Positions 47,824 to 57,469 of a DNA stretch of 64,000 nucleotides are shown in pieces. The DNA is taken from positions 204,845 to 268,844 of the forward strand of contig NW_006768781.1 of the NCBI RefSeq assembly GCF_000204055.1, in the 5' to 3' direction. The notes beneath the pieces are model-generated. The model saw only the letters and a program-made list of their open reading frames with translations. It was not told the origin of the DNA and searched no databases. The position numbers and the translations under genes are program-made. How positions within the stretch are numbered: the stretch's first letter is position 1; each line of letters begins with the position of its first letter. The stretch comes from Melampsora larici-populina 98AG31. Its lineage: Eukaryota; Basidiomycota; Pucciniomycetes; Pucciniales; Melampsoraceae.

Positions 47824-50800
47824 CAACGCTGGGTAAGCTGAGCTCTCCGCAGCTGGGGCGCAGCGGAGCGGAGCGTTTTATGTGACCCGCTGCGCCACAT
47901 GGGAGCGTAGCTCTTTCAGGGTATACCCCGCAGAGCTACGGGCCCTGGCAAATCGGGGTTTTTTAACAAAAGCTACGCTGCGGCACGGGTAGTGCCGTTA
48001 TCCGGCACCGTTAGCTCCCGTGCCGGGTCTAGATTTCCAATCAGTATGAAACACACCTCGTTTCCTCATCTGGCACCTCTACGGCACTAATTTACCAAGC
48101 AAGGATGCTACATACCTCGATGTGGACTAATTTTCGACGCATGCGGCGTCACCCACAGCCCAGGGATTCGATGGCGATATACTTGATGGTCATTAAGGTG
48201 AGACTCTTTTGATTTCTCTCCACCCAGCTCATTACTTTTTGTATCTTCCGTCGAATACACTTTCTAACTTTTCCTTTATCGGTTTTTTTTACCTCCTAAT
48301 CGTTACCAATAGCTTACTCGTCAAATGTCCTCTGTAACCTCCGAACGTCCGTCGCGGTCTCGCACACAGACTAGCAACCCTGGAATGATACCCCAGAGTG
48401 TCGATCGAAAGTCTCATCCAAAGCAAGACCAAGTCTCTCAAACGAAAGAACAAATCAACAGGTTCTGTCAGTCTCATTACGTCTGATGAAGAGTCAGTCG
48501 CTGGGGTGGTTGAATCCGAAGGAAGCATCATTTCATCTCCGGTGGTCAGCAAGCGGAAGAAATCAAAGGCGAAGAAGCGATCTAAACCAACAGACGTTAG
48601 TCCTGTCCACCTTTTTAAACTCTATACCATCTATCTATCATCGCGCTTCTACACTAACTTAATGTTTGGTTCTTTGACTCAGAACCATGTTCCAGGAACC
48701 GTCACGAGAGAAATGATGCGAGCAGATTCTGAGGAAGATAATCAGAAGATTGAAGCGAAGAGGCGCAAGATTGACAATCCCGCAAGCGACGTTGTTATAC
48801 TCAAGTCTTACTATGACCCGCCATTCCACGGATTTGACAAGAAGGGAAAAGCTGATGTAAGTTCAACTTTTATCAACTTTTGCTCATATTTATCTCTTCA
48901 TGATTACGATTATATAACATAATTGAATTTCTTATCTTTCCGTCTAGGATCCAAACAAGGCCCCGCTGTCGTACCCATGTCGGTTCTGCAAGCGAGACAA
49001 GCACGATCCAGTCAGGGTTAGCTTAAGCAACCTGACTGGAAACCTTTGAGTTCATCGAGACGGTTCAACGCAAGATGGTCGATCGGATGTTGGCTGCCCC
49101 GGCCGACTCAAAGCTAGACAGCAAGATCCTGCACTTGCTCCTCCCTCAGTTGCCGAAACTCGCAAATCTCAATCCACCAAGGGCCCAATCGACGGTTATG
49201 TAGTCTCAACTCCATCCACCACTTTCTCTAACCTCACCCTGAACCAAATGGTGTGCACTTGGCTCATTTGCCAATCACAACCATGGAATCGCATCAATGA
49301 CCCTATCTTACGAGGAATTGTCCGCTACCTTCGAAAAGACGCTCACTTGTATGGCCGACGCTGGGCTGCTGACGAGGCCAAGCAAATCAACTTGTCTCTC
49401 AAACAAAATGTGTTTGCGGAACTTAAGGTGAGAAATTAATTGACTAACACATGAAGTAGCAGTACCTGATTTTAGCATTGCGTTTTATATAATCCTTCCA
49501 GGCCCTCAAGTCTAAGTTCAACCTAGTTCACGACGGTTGGACCACCAAAGGTAACCGCCACGCATTCATCGGTGCGGCGGTTACCTTTATAGATGACGAT
49601 TGGAAGTACCGAGTCCGTCACCTTACCCTCAAATTGATTGTTTGGCATCACCACGGACCTTGGCTAGCCGAGCCAATGGTCAACATATTGGTTAAGCATG
49701 GACTGTTCCAAAAGATGAGTTGATTATTCTTTTTCGTGGATTTATCTGTTTCAATTCGTGCTGATATCTTTTGTTTTATTTTTTACATGCGTAGTCAGAC
49801 CACGGATTCAGGGTCAAATAACAAGACTATGGCACAGGAAATGCACAAGCAGTTCCTGGGCCAAGAGGATATCACCTCTTACAAGTGGGACCCTAATTGT
49901 ATGCACGTATTTTGTTTTTGTCACAAGATTGCGTTGATCGTCAACGCAGGCTTGGAAGCCTTAGGTGTTAAAGCACCTCCACCGATGAAGGCGAAGGAAA
50001 CCGAAAGAGGTCGATTTCCTATCTTCGAAACTATTGCCGAAGAAGAGGAAGACCTTCCAGAAGACTCAGAGCCACATTCCAATCCGATAGTTCGTGTGCG
50101 ATCTAAACCGGCTGATTCAGATGATCAAGATGTTGAACATGACTTACAAGATCTGGATACACCACCCGAAGTAGTTGCTGACCTTGATGACGAGTCCGAA
50201 TGGGACAAGGCTGATGTTGAAGATGAGGCGTGTCCGGAACTTACAATTGAAGATAAAGAAGCACAGCCGACCCACCGACGAGAGGCAAACCACGTGGATT
50301 TCATTTTGCGCAAGGTAAGTCAAACTTTCCATAATTTTCTCTACCAAACATCGAAGTTAATTTTTTGTTTTTGTTTCTTATCCCCAAGGTTGACTTCATC
50401 GTACGCCGAATTACCCGTTCTGCGGCCTGGCGTAATGAATTTGCAAGAGTAAGTAAACAGAAAGGCTTCAGTGGCTCGCTCATAGCTGGCTATGGAATCA
50501 GATGGAATATTAAATATATTAGCCGCCACAAAGTGTGGCTTGCTCGAGATGTAGGTTTTAAATTTTTATCTACTTATACTTTTTCAAGAACATTGACTGA
50601 CCATCAACATGATTTCAAGGTCATCGATCAATTATGTCGAGATGACCTGAACATAGTTCACGCCAAAAATCGACCTGCTCGTAAAAACAAGAAGCCTTAC
50701 GGCTATTTCCATGAACTGGAAATGACTACCACCAAATGGGCTCAAGTTCGCAAGATCAACGATGAGCTTGAGGTAAGTCCTTCATTCCTTACATTTCATC

Positions 50801-52173
50801 TATATTATAACTTCTTTCTCATTGTTGTTTTACTGTCATCTTTTTACATGTCACCTCAAGCCTTTTTTGAAGACCACCCTCGCTATGGAAGGGGACGGAC
50901 CAACAGGTTGTATGGTCATCCCGAAATACGTGGAGCTACGAAATTCACTCGAAAAGAAGATCGAGCCGCTCAGCACAACGGACGGTGTTTATCCAATGCT
51001 TGCAAGGATGAAGGACAAGACAATCGAATATCTCAATGAGGCACTTGAATTTGAAACCCTAGTCATGGCTACGGTTTTGCACCCTTTTTTCAGGCTCAAA
51101 TTTTTTGTTAAATGGTTTGGGGCTGATTCTGCTGTCACGATGAAAGCTGAAGCGACTTTTCGACGTATACATCGAGAATACGAGCTGGCCGGCCCTGTTA
51201 GCAACCAAACCACTTCTTCCCAACAAGCAAAAGCGTCCAAGGATCCTGCAACTTCCTCTCCAAAGCCAGATATCTTCAACAGCGACTCTGAAGAAGAACC
51301 CGAGGTTGAAGCTTCTGAAGATTTAGCATTAAAGAATTATATACGTGGTAGTGATAAGATGAAAGCTGATACTTACAATGTACAAGATCCCCATGCGAGT
51401 CTAGAATGGTGGAAAGTGAGTTGCTTCTCTCAATCTCACTCATTTTGACCTGGAGAATGTAACTGAAGATGTTTATTGTTCTCTTAATATGTTGGATAGG
51501 TCCATGAGAGATCTTATCGAGTGCTTGCGCGTATGGCCAAGGACTACCTGGCATCCACTGGATCTTCCTGCGCTGCCGAACGGATATTTTCTTGCGCCTC
51601 AGACGTCTGCTGTGCTAGTCGAGGTAGTTTAATCGCTCGTAGCATAGAGATGCTTGTGTCGAGCAAATTATGGTTGAGAGAAGGAGTGGAGCTTGGTATA
51701 GGTTTCGAGGACGTGGTGAAGGTCTTCCACATGATGGGAATTCCAATGAATTGAGAAATTTTTCTATTGCTTTTCAATTTCATCTTTTACAATTTTTTTA
51801 TTTATCTTCATGACTCTCTTTAAAGATTCTTTAACTTTCTTTCTCTAGACTTGTTATACACTTATATTTGATTAAATCAGGTTTATTTTTGTTTTTTAAT
51901 TAATTTACTTTTGTTTTGGTTTCTTTTCATGCTACGGTTTTGGCCCTGGAGCTGTAGCTGTAACGGTGGACGCAGCGCAGCTCCGGAATACCGCGAGCGC
52001 AGCTGTTAACGCCTGTAGCGGAGCTTTTGGGAGCTGCGCTACGGGGATTTGGCCTGTCTTTTTGCCCTCAAAGAGGTGCGTTAACGCGGTGACGGAGCGG
52101 GACCTTAACAATATCAGCTACAACTGCAAGTAACTGGCTGTTAGCGCGTTGAAGCGCAGCTTACCCAGCGTTG
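47824..52173 (+). mobile_element. hAT transposon inserted in the foldback arm
   Basis: The inner ends CAACGCTGGGTAAGCTG and the inverted (G)CAGCTTACCCAGCGTTG define a 4350-bp unit. GGAAGAC stands directly on both sides (47817-47823, 52174-52180). A true 8-bp copy differs in one base, and since GGAAGAC is part of the arm's tandem repeat the duplication is suggestive only. GC-rich subterminal zones rich in AGCTCCGC/GCGGAGC flank the transposase gene. Confidence 0.72.
48325..51754 (+). pseudogene. hAT-family transposase, broken
   Basis: Exons on the plus strand include 48683-48856, 48948-49427, 49502 onward, 50389-50550, 50620-50772, 50861-51415 and 51500-51754. In order they show a BED-type zinc finger (YPCRFCKR, HRDG), the LVHDGWTTKGNRHAF strand, QTTDSGSNNKTMA with a catalytic Asp, a C/H motif FCFCHKIALIVNAGL, an acidic insertion, GYGIRWNIKY, and the C-terminal dimerisation region (YLASTGSSCAAERIFS, RGSLIARSIEMLVSSK). 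Breaks: TGA at 49047-49049 inside the zinc finger where CGA is expected, a frame change near 48395, and one join near 49715-49800 I could not resolve. The protein is therefore probably not made whole. Confidence 0.82.
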
Positions 52174-52883
52174 GGAAGACGGAAAAGTAACTCCGGAGTC
52201 AAAATGAGTGTATCAGAAGACGGAAAAAGTAGTAAATTATTTCAACTCTGAACTCAGTTTGGAGTCAAAATGAGTGTATCAGAAGCGGAAAAAGAAGTAG
52301 ATTATCTCAACTCTGAACTGCTATTTACGTCTTCTGATACACTCACTTCAGAGTTGAAAAGAGCATATTCATCTTCCAATATGCTTAACTGCTTTTTCCG
52401 TCTTCCAAAACACTCATTTCAACTCCAAGCTGCTTTTTCCATCTTCCGATACACTCATTTCAACTCCAAACTGCTTTTTCCATCTTCCAATACTCTCATT
52501 TTAACTTGAAACTTCTTCTTCATTAGCCGTCAGACCAGTCTGGAGTTGTAGGTGTTGGATTTGGAGCGCCTACATATGCAAGACTGCATGTAGGCACTTA
52601 TTTGAGCTGAAAATTGAATGTAGGCGCTCAAAAATAGCGCCTACATTTCAAATTAGATATGTAGGTGCTTGAAAATTACGCCTACATTCTGAAATTTTGA
52701 ATGTAGGCGTAACCAAATGACGCCTACATGGGTTGTTTATCATGTAGGCGTCATTTTAGATGGTTTTCAGCGCCTACATCATAAATGTAGGCGCTTTTTC
52801 GTGGGAAACACCCATGTAGGCGCTGTTTTGGCAGCGCCTACATGGTTCTCTTGTGGGCTGCAAATAGCAATGGCCTAAAAATA

Positions 52884-53960
52884 TTGAGAACATTTCTTTG
52901 GTGCCGCAAACACCAAAGAAAAAAGGATTTGTTTTACTTAGTGGAACACATTCACAGATTGAGAATGGAAGGAAATATATCAACACACTGGTGTTGGCTT
53001 GCCAACTTGAGAAGATAAAGCCCGGTCCACCTGGTCTCCGACTTGATTAAGTAGAGCTGGATCTATATGGTTGAATAAATCAGGTGTAGATGTGAGCACC
53101 TTTTTTTTTGTTTGGACTATCTGGGTTGCAGTCTGAGTCCAAGTCCAAATCAAAACAGATGGGATTTGAGGTGGAGCCTTCAAGAACCTTGGATGGCGGA
53201 TCCGGTGAGGTCTGACGTGACTCTGTGACAGGTGGCTGATCCTTGTTGTGGCATTCATTGGAATCTTCAAGAGTATGAGTGAGGGTATTGGTTGATTTCA
53301 TGGGTTGGGTTGATTGCTGGGTTGCTGTGGATGGATCCAAATTGGTTCCTTTGTTGGTCAAATTGGTTGGCACAATGGGGTTCCCCAGTCCCAATCCTTC
53401 TAGCACTTCCTGAAACTTTTGAGTGAGACCTGAACAATGGCTGGGTACACAAATAACCAAGTGCCGTGCTGTTTGGATGTATTATTGGAATTTCATGCTA
53501 GATTTGTTTCAATACCAATGTACTACACCTTAGCTTCGGTGTCACATTGAGGAATATATCTATCTGATGTATTGGACCAACCCAATTCTGGACTAGTTCA
53601 TCCCAGAAAAGCACATTTCCATCACATGCGGTCCCAGCAACTTCTTTGATTTTGTGGGCAAGCAACTCACACTTGTCCAAAATGGCAACTGGCCATGACT
53701 CAAACAGATGTGAAATGACCAGATTTTTAGTTTCCTGCAGGGTATGAAGGTGTCAGGGTGACAAGCACTTCAGTTTGCAGTAGGTAGCAAACTTATTTTG
53801 GTGATAAAGTGAAAGCTCACTTGTCAGACTGAGTATAACTTGAGTAGTAAACTAGTCTGAATAGGACTTACTAAATGTAGGTTTCTAATGATTCTGGTTG
53901 ATATCTATCTCAGAGACGTGGTTTTTGGTTCTTAGTAAGTTGAATTTGATCTATAGTTGT
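52884..53960 (-). other. Decayed, unrecognised gene-like stretch
   Basis: Minus-strand frames 53680-53498 (KCELLAHKIKEVAGTACDG, DELVQNWVGPIHQID) and 53460-53080 (polar, Asn/Thr/Pro-rich) read like pieces of one spliced protein, but I recognise no family. They may be a captured gene fragment within repeats. Confidence 0.3.
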
Positions 53961-54690
53961 TGACTACAGATGTCTGTGGTGCGGGATGATTACCGCTGCC
54001 AGGTACTGAACGAGATGCTGAACTTCTCGGACGTCTTCCAAAGAAATAGCTAAAGGTAACTATCTATTCTTCAGGTGGCACTTCAGTGCTTGTGGATTTG
54101 GTGAATCAAAAAGGGGGTGTTTCCAGATGAAAGCCTTTAGTCGAATGGGCCACACCAAACGATCTCTAACGCTTTCTGAGTTGGAAGTTTTAGTAAACGG
54201 AGAAGATAAAAAAGGATTTTTGCTTTTGAGCAGAATGAAGCTTGTGATAGAAATTTGATGGTAAAAGGATTTTCTAATAACAAGTATCAATTCAAAAGTA
54301 AAAAGGTTTTTTAAAAAATGGGTAAAAGTGATAAAGGATGATCCGATTATTTGGTGAGAATTGTAGTTCTTTATATACCAATTTTGGTCACCATTGTATG
54401 ATGTCATGTAAAAACCCTTATCTTCTGGTATTGGTCTCGTTCAGGGTTTTGTAGTTTTGGTAACGATATGGTCCCTTTCTCATTGTCTTTAGCCTGGTCA
54501 GGGTCTTTCATTATTCAGACCCTGGCCTAGGTTAGTGCTGAAATTTCTCTCGTTGCTTACTCTTCTTCTACCAAGGGTAAATTAAATTATACCCTTGGTT
54601 CTAGAAATGGTAACTCGAGGTATTGGTTTATTCTTTTTACACTCTTGAAACTCGAGTGATAGAGTTGTGATATTTCTTTTTATTTACATG
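53960..54690 (+). repeat. LTR-like repeat (direct orientation)
   Basis: Related in reverse complement to 30060-30760. It contains CACTCTTGAAACTCGAGTG at 54640-54658 and hairpins around CCCTGG and ACCCTTGGT. Exact ends are not clear. Possibly a solo LTR from an older element family. Confidence 0.45.
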
Positions 54691-54699
54691 TATTAATTT

Positions 54700-55861
54700 T
54701 AATTATGTACTTACTTACTTTGTCAATCTTGGAGGTTTTGCTCTGCAAAACCTCTCTGGTTGACATCACTAGCTTGCCTTTGTCAATTAAAGGGTTCAAT
54801 GCCTTCCGGGCTGTGTCAGCGCGTGCATGTCTGGCTTGTTGCAGAACTGAGAGGCTCTCTTCCAGGAGAATGTGTCCAACACATCAGACACTTTGAGAGC
54901 ACTGAGCAGGAGGTATTACACGTGTTTGTTTTGGCTCTGGTAACATGGCGGCAGGTTGGGAACAAAGTAGCTGTGGAGTGTTTGTTGGAGCAGGAGGCTG
55001 ACAGATATTGTCTGGTCCCTTTGGCCAATGTTTGTAGCAACCGCCTGGAACATCAAAAGCAATGAAACACTACATGGAGGTATGTCAGTGGTTTGGTTGA
55101 CCCATTCTTCCAAACAAATCAAATGATTGACTTACTGATCTGCAATAATGTGATGTACAACCTAGATTACTGGCACTTTTAAGCCTGGCAGCAGTTGGGC
55201 CTTGGCTTGGCTGAGCACACTTGACAGCAGGTGGTGGTTGTTTTTGTTGTGTTGAAGTGCCGGCCTGTGATTTTGTTTGGATCACTTGGGGTTGCAAAGC
55301 GGCTCCGTGAATGTTGACGGGGGGTCCATGCTGAGATTCATCAAACGGAATAGGGTATTTGACGCTGGCGTTAATTAATGTGACCTTGTGATTCAATTGA
55401 TTGAGCTTGAAGGTTCACTAGTAAGGCAATTTTGCGCACTGATTTTGACCATAACAATGACACAAATCAGTACAAGGTATTTGTACTGATTTGTATGATT
55501 AGGTAAGGGAAGAAGCGTACTCACCTTAATCCTAATAGTATCTTCACCCGCGCTTGTATAAACTAGTGATGCATCCATACCTGGGCACTCTGGACATGCA
55601 AGGCCAACACTAGCTCCAGCAAATGGTGTTGGTAATAAGGTGTACTGGGGGAGTTGTCAGTATATTGCACCAATGTACGGCTTGCCAATGGACGGGTTGC
55701 CGGACATTTTGTATGGCTTGAGGTGAAATGCAGTAATTCAAAAAAAATGTGTGGCAGAGGTGATGTAGACATTGCTGTTGCTTTGGTGGGAAAAACTTTT
55801 GAAAAATTACTCAGCATGATTTTTTGCTTGTGTTTTATCCAAAAATGTAAAAAAAAGGATG
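54700..55861. other. Gene-like remnants without recognised domain
   Basis: Open frames occur on both strands (for example 54760-55065 plus, 55396-55085 minus, 55654-55862 plus). The plus-strand frame GDVDIAVALVGKTFEKLL near 55760 reads protein-like and appears to continue after the retrotransposon as VDEMTEEFVKVWFGGGHELKARV (from about 61826). That suggests the LTR element inserted into an older coding region of unknown type. Confidence 0.3.
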
Positions 55862-55866
55862 ACATG

Positions 55867-56036
55867 TGTTATGAGCCGTATTCTTATACTTAGACTATAT
55901 GCTTGTACTGAGATCTCTGCATACTTGGAGTTCTGTTGAGCAGACTTTTTACTGCTCTTCACGTTGCAATCTATTATCTACTAGAGGACACCCTTCACAG
56001 CTTCCTTGCATCTCTCAAGCATCACGGTCCTTAACA
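55867..56036 (+). repeat. 5' LTR (170 bp)
   Basis: Starts TG and ends CA, identical to 61652-61821. TATACTTAGACTATATGC near 55885-55903 is TATA-like. A transcript starting near 55962 would begin with ACGTTGCAAT, which is complementary to the primer site just after this LTR. Confidence 0.95.
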
Positions 56037-56037
56037 T

Positions 56038-56047
56038 ATTGCAACGT
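56038..56047 (+). promoter_or_regulatory. Self-primer binding site
   Basis: ATTGCAACGT, one base after the 5' LTR, is the exact reverse complement of ACGTTGCAAT inside the LTR (55962-55971). No TGG-starting tRNA-type primer site is present. This matches the Tf1/sushi mode, in which the 5' end of the element's RNA folds back to prime reverse transcription. The assignment is inferred from complementarity. Confidence 0.65.
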
Positions 56048-56359
56048 CTACAAATCAGAGATCCAAGAAAGAAAGAAAATCTAAAAGAAGAAGATCAAAT
56101 AAAACGAAGTAAAGCTAAGAAGATTCCGAAAGTATAACCAATCGAACAACCCCGCATTCAAGAAGAAAATTAAAGTTTATGCAAGATCAGATTAGATTAG
56201 TTTAAAGTTTAAAGTTAAAAAGTTAAAGAAGATTATCCGAAGCACGTACCCTACAACTCTATCACCACGCCTAACTTTACAACCCCACAAAGTCCGACTT
56301 CCGAGGGCCTTGATTCTGACGAATTCCTTGATTCTATCGAAACACAAGACGATACCTCT

Positions 56360-57469
56360 ATGTCGGAAATTACTCTAGACACAATCATGAGACAGCTCAA
56401 TGATCTCAATACTCGTCTTACTGAGGAAACTACTCGCCGACAAGAAGCTGAAACTCTTCGTCAGCAAGCTGAAGATGGTCGACGTGAACTCGAGCAAAGG
56501 CTATTAAGAATGGAACAAAGCCATGCGAATGCAAATAATATGCAGCCACCACATCAGGCTACTCATGCTCAATCTATCCCGACTCCTGCTGCAAGCAGTG
56601 GTGTCGTGCGACCTCCTAAGATCGCTGTACCTGACAAGTTCGATGGATCTAAAGGATCCAAAGCCGAGGTTTTTATGAACCAAATAGGACTATATATGAA
56701 GATGAATTCGGCGTCGTTCATCAACGAAGAAGCCCAAGTGGCATTCGCCTTATCATACTTAACGGGCAAAGCCAGCATGTGGAGCCAGGCACTCACCGAT
56801 CAAATCCTAGATCCCACTGTAGCCGAACCCGTCACGTGGCTTAAGTTTGTTGAATCGTTTCGAGCCACTTTCTTCGACTCCGAACGCGTAGCCAAGGCTG
56901 AACAAGAAATTAGAGCTTTGAAGCAAACTCGTGCTGTCGCCGACTACTGGATAAAGTTTTCTGAACTATCCCTCATCGTCAAATGGACACCTAATATCTT
57001 ATTATCTCAATTTGAACAAGGTTTAAAGCCTGAGGTATCGCTCTACATGGTCGGTCAGGAGTTCAAAGATGTAGAGTCTATGGCGAAGTTTGCCATAAAA
57101 TTAGACAACAAACTCAATAAACGACTTCCGAACACAACACTCAATCACAGTCCCTTAACTACTACTACCGCAACTTCTGCAAGCGATCCGGATGCAATGG
57201 ATTGCTCAGCATATCGTCTCAACATATCTACTGACGAGTATCGACGCAGAGGTTTAACAGGTGCTTGCTATGAATGTGGAAGGCGTGGTCATCTAATTGC
57301 TGATTGTCCTGAGAAAAAGAGAAGAAATGGTGGGGGTTATAGAAGCAATGAAGTTAACAGATTAAAAGCAAGAATAGCTGAATTAGATAGTAAATTATCA
57401 GAAGTCAAAAGTGTAGAGAAAGAAGAATCAAGGTCTGATGTGTCAAAAAATGGAGAAGCTCGAGTTTGA
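56360..57469 (+). CDS. Gag polyprotein
   Basis: The 369-residue structural protein of the retrotransposon particle. Residues 1-55 form a charged coiled coil (LNDLNTRLTEETTRRQEAE...). Then comes a retrotransposon-gag capsid domain, about 90-270 (PDKFDGSKGSKAEVFMNQIGLYM, FALSYLTGKASMWSQAL, WLKFVESFRATFFD, YWIKFSEL). A single CCHC zinc knuckle, CYECGRRGHLIADC, lies near 308-321. A basic then acidic tail ends at the TGA at 57467-57469, which overlaps the pol frame. The AAAAAAT heptamer at 57445-57451 lies in the overlap. Confidence 0.92.
   Translation: MSEITLDTIMRQLNDLNTRLTEETTRRQEAETLRQQAEDGRRELEQRLLRMEQSHANANNMQPPHQATHAQSIPTPAASSGVVRPPKIAVPDKFDGSKGSKAEVFMNQIGLYMKMNSASFINEEAQVAFALSYLTGKASMWSQALTDQILDPTVAEPVTWLKFVESFRATFFDSERVAKAEQEIRALKQTRAVADYWIKFSELSLIVKWTPNILLSQFEQGLKPEVSLYMVGQEFKDVESMAKFAIKLDNKLNKRLPNTTLNHSPLTTTTATSASDPDAMDCSAYRLNISTDEYRRRGLTGACYECGRRGHLIADCPEKKRRNGGGYRSNEVNRLKARIAELDSKLSEVKSVEKEESRSDVSKNGEARV
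57445..57451 (+). promoter_or_regulatory. Candidate -1 ribosomal frameshift site
   Basis: In the gag frame the heptamer reads A-AAA-AAT, the canonical X-XXY-YYZ form. The pol frame (-1) is open from 57439, after a TGA at 57436-57438, so slippage here leads directly into pol. No separate ATG near the pol start supports independent initiation. A downstream stimulatory structure was not tested. Confidence 0.55.

Larger units (their letters stand above)
47349..52875. mobile_element. Foldback element of GTAGGCGC palindromes, carrying a hAT insertion
   Basis: The ends GGCC(G/A)TTGCTATTTGCAGCCC are inverted copies, flanked by the 8-bp direct repeat TAAAAATA (47341-47348, 52876-52883). Each arm starts with about 330 bases in which ATGTAGGCG(C/T) and its complement recur about 13 times in alternating orientation, making local hairpins within the large palindrome. 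Farther in, both arms carry tandem units of about 40 bases (AAATGAGTGTATCGGAAGAC). Without the inner insertion (47824-52173) the element would be about 1.2 kb, symmetric around 52330, with no gene of its own. The 8-bp duplication suggests a hAT-type mobiliser. Confidence 0.8.
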
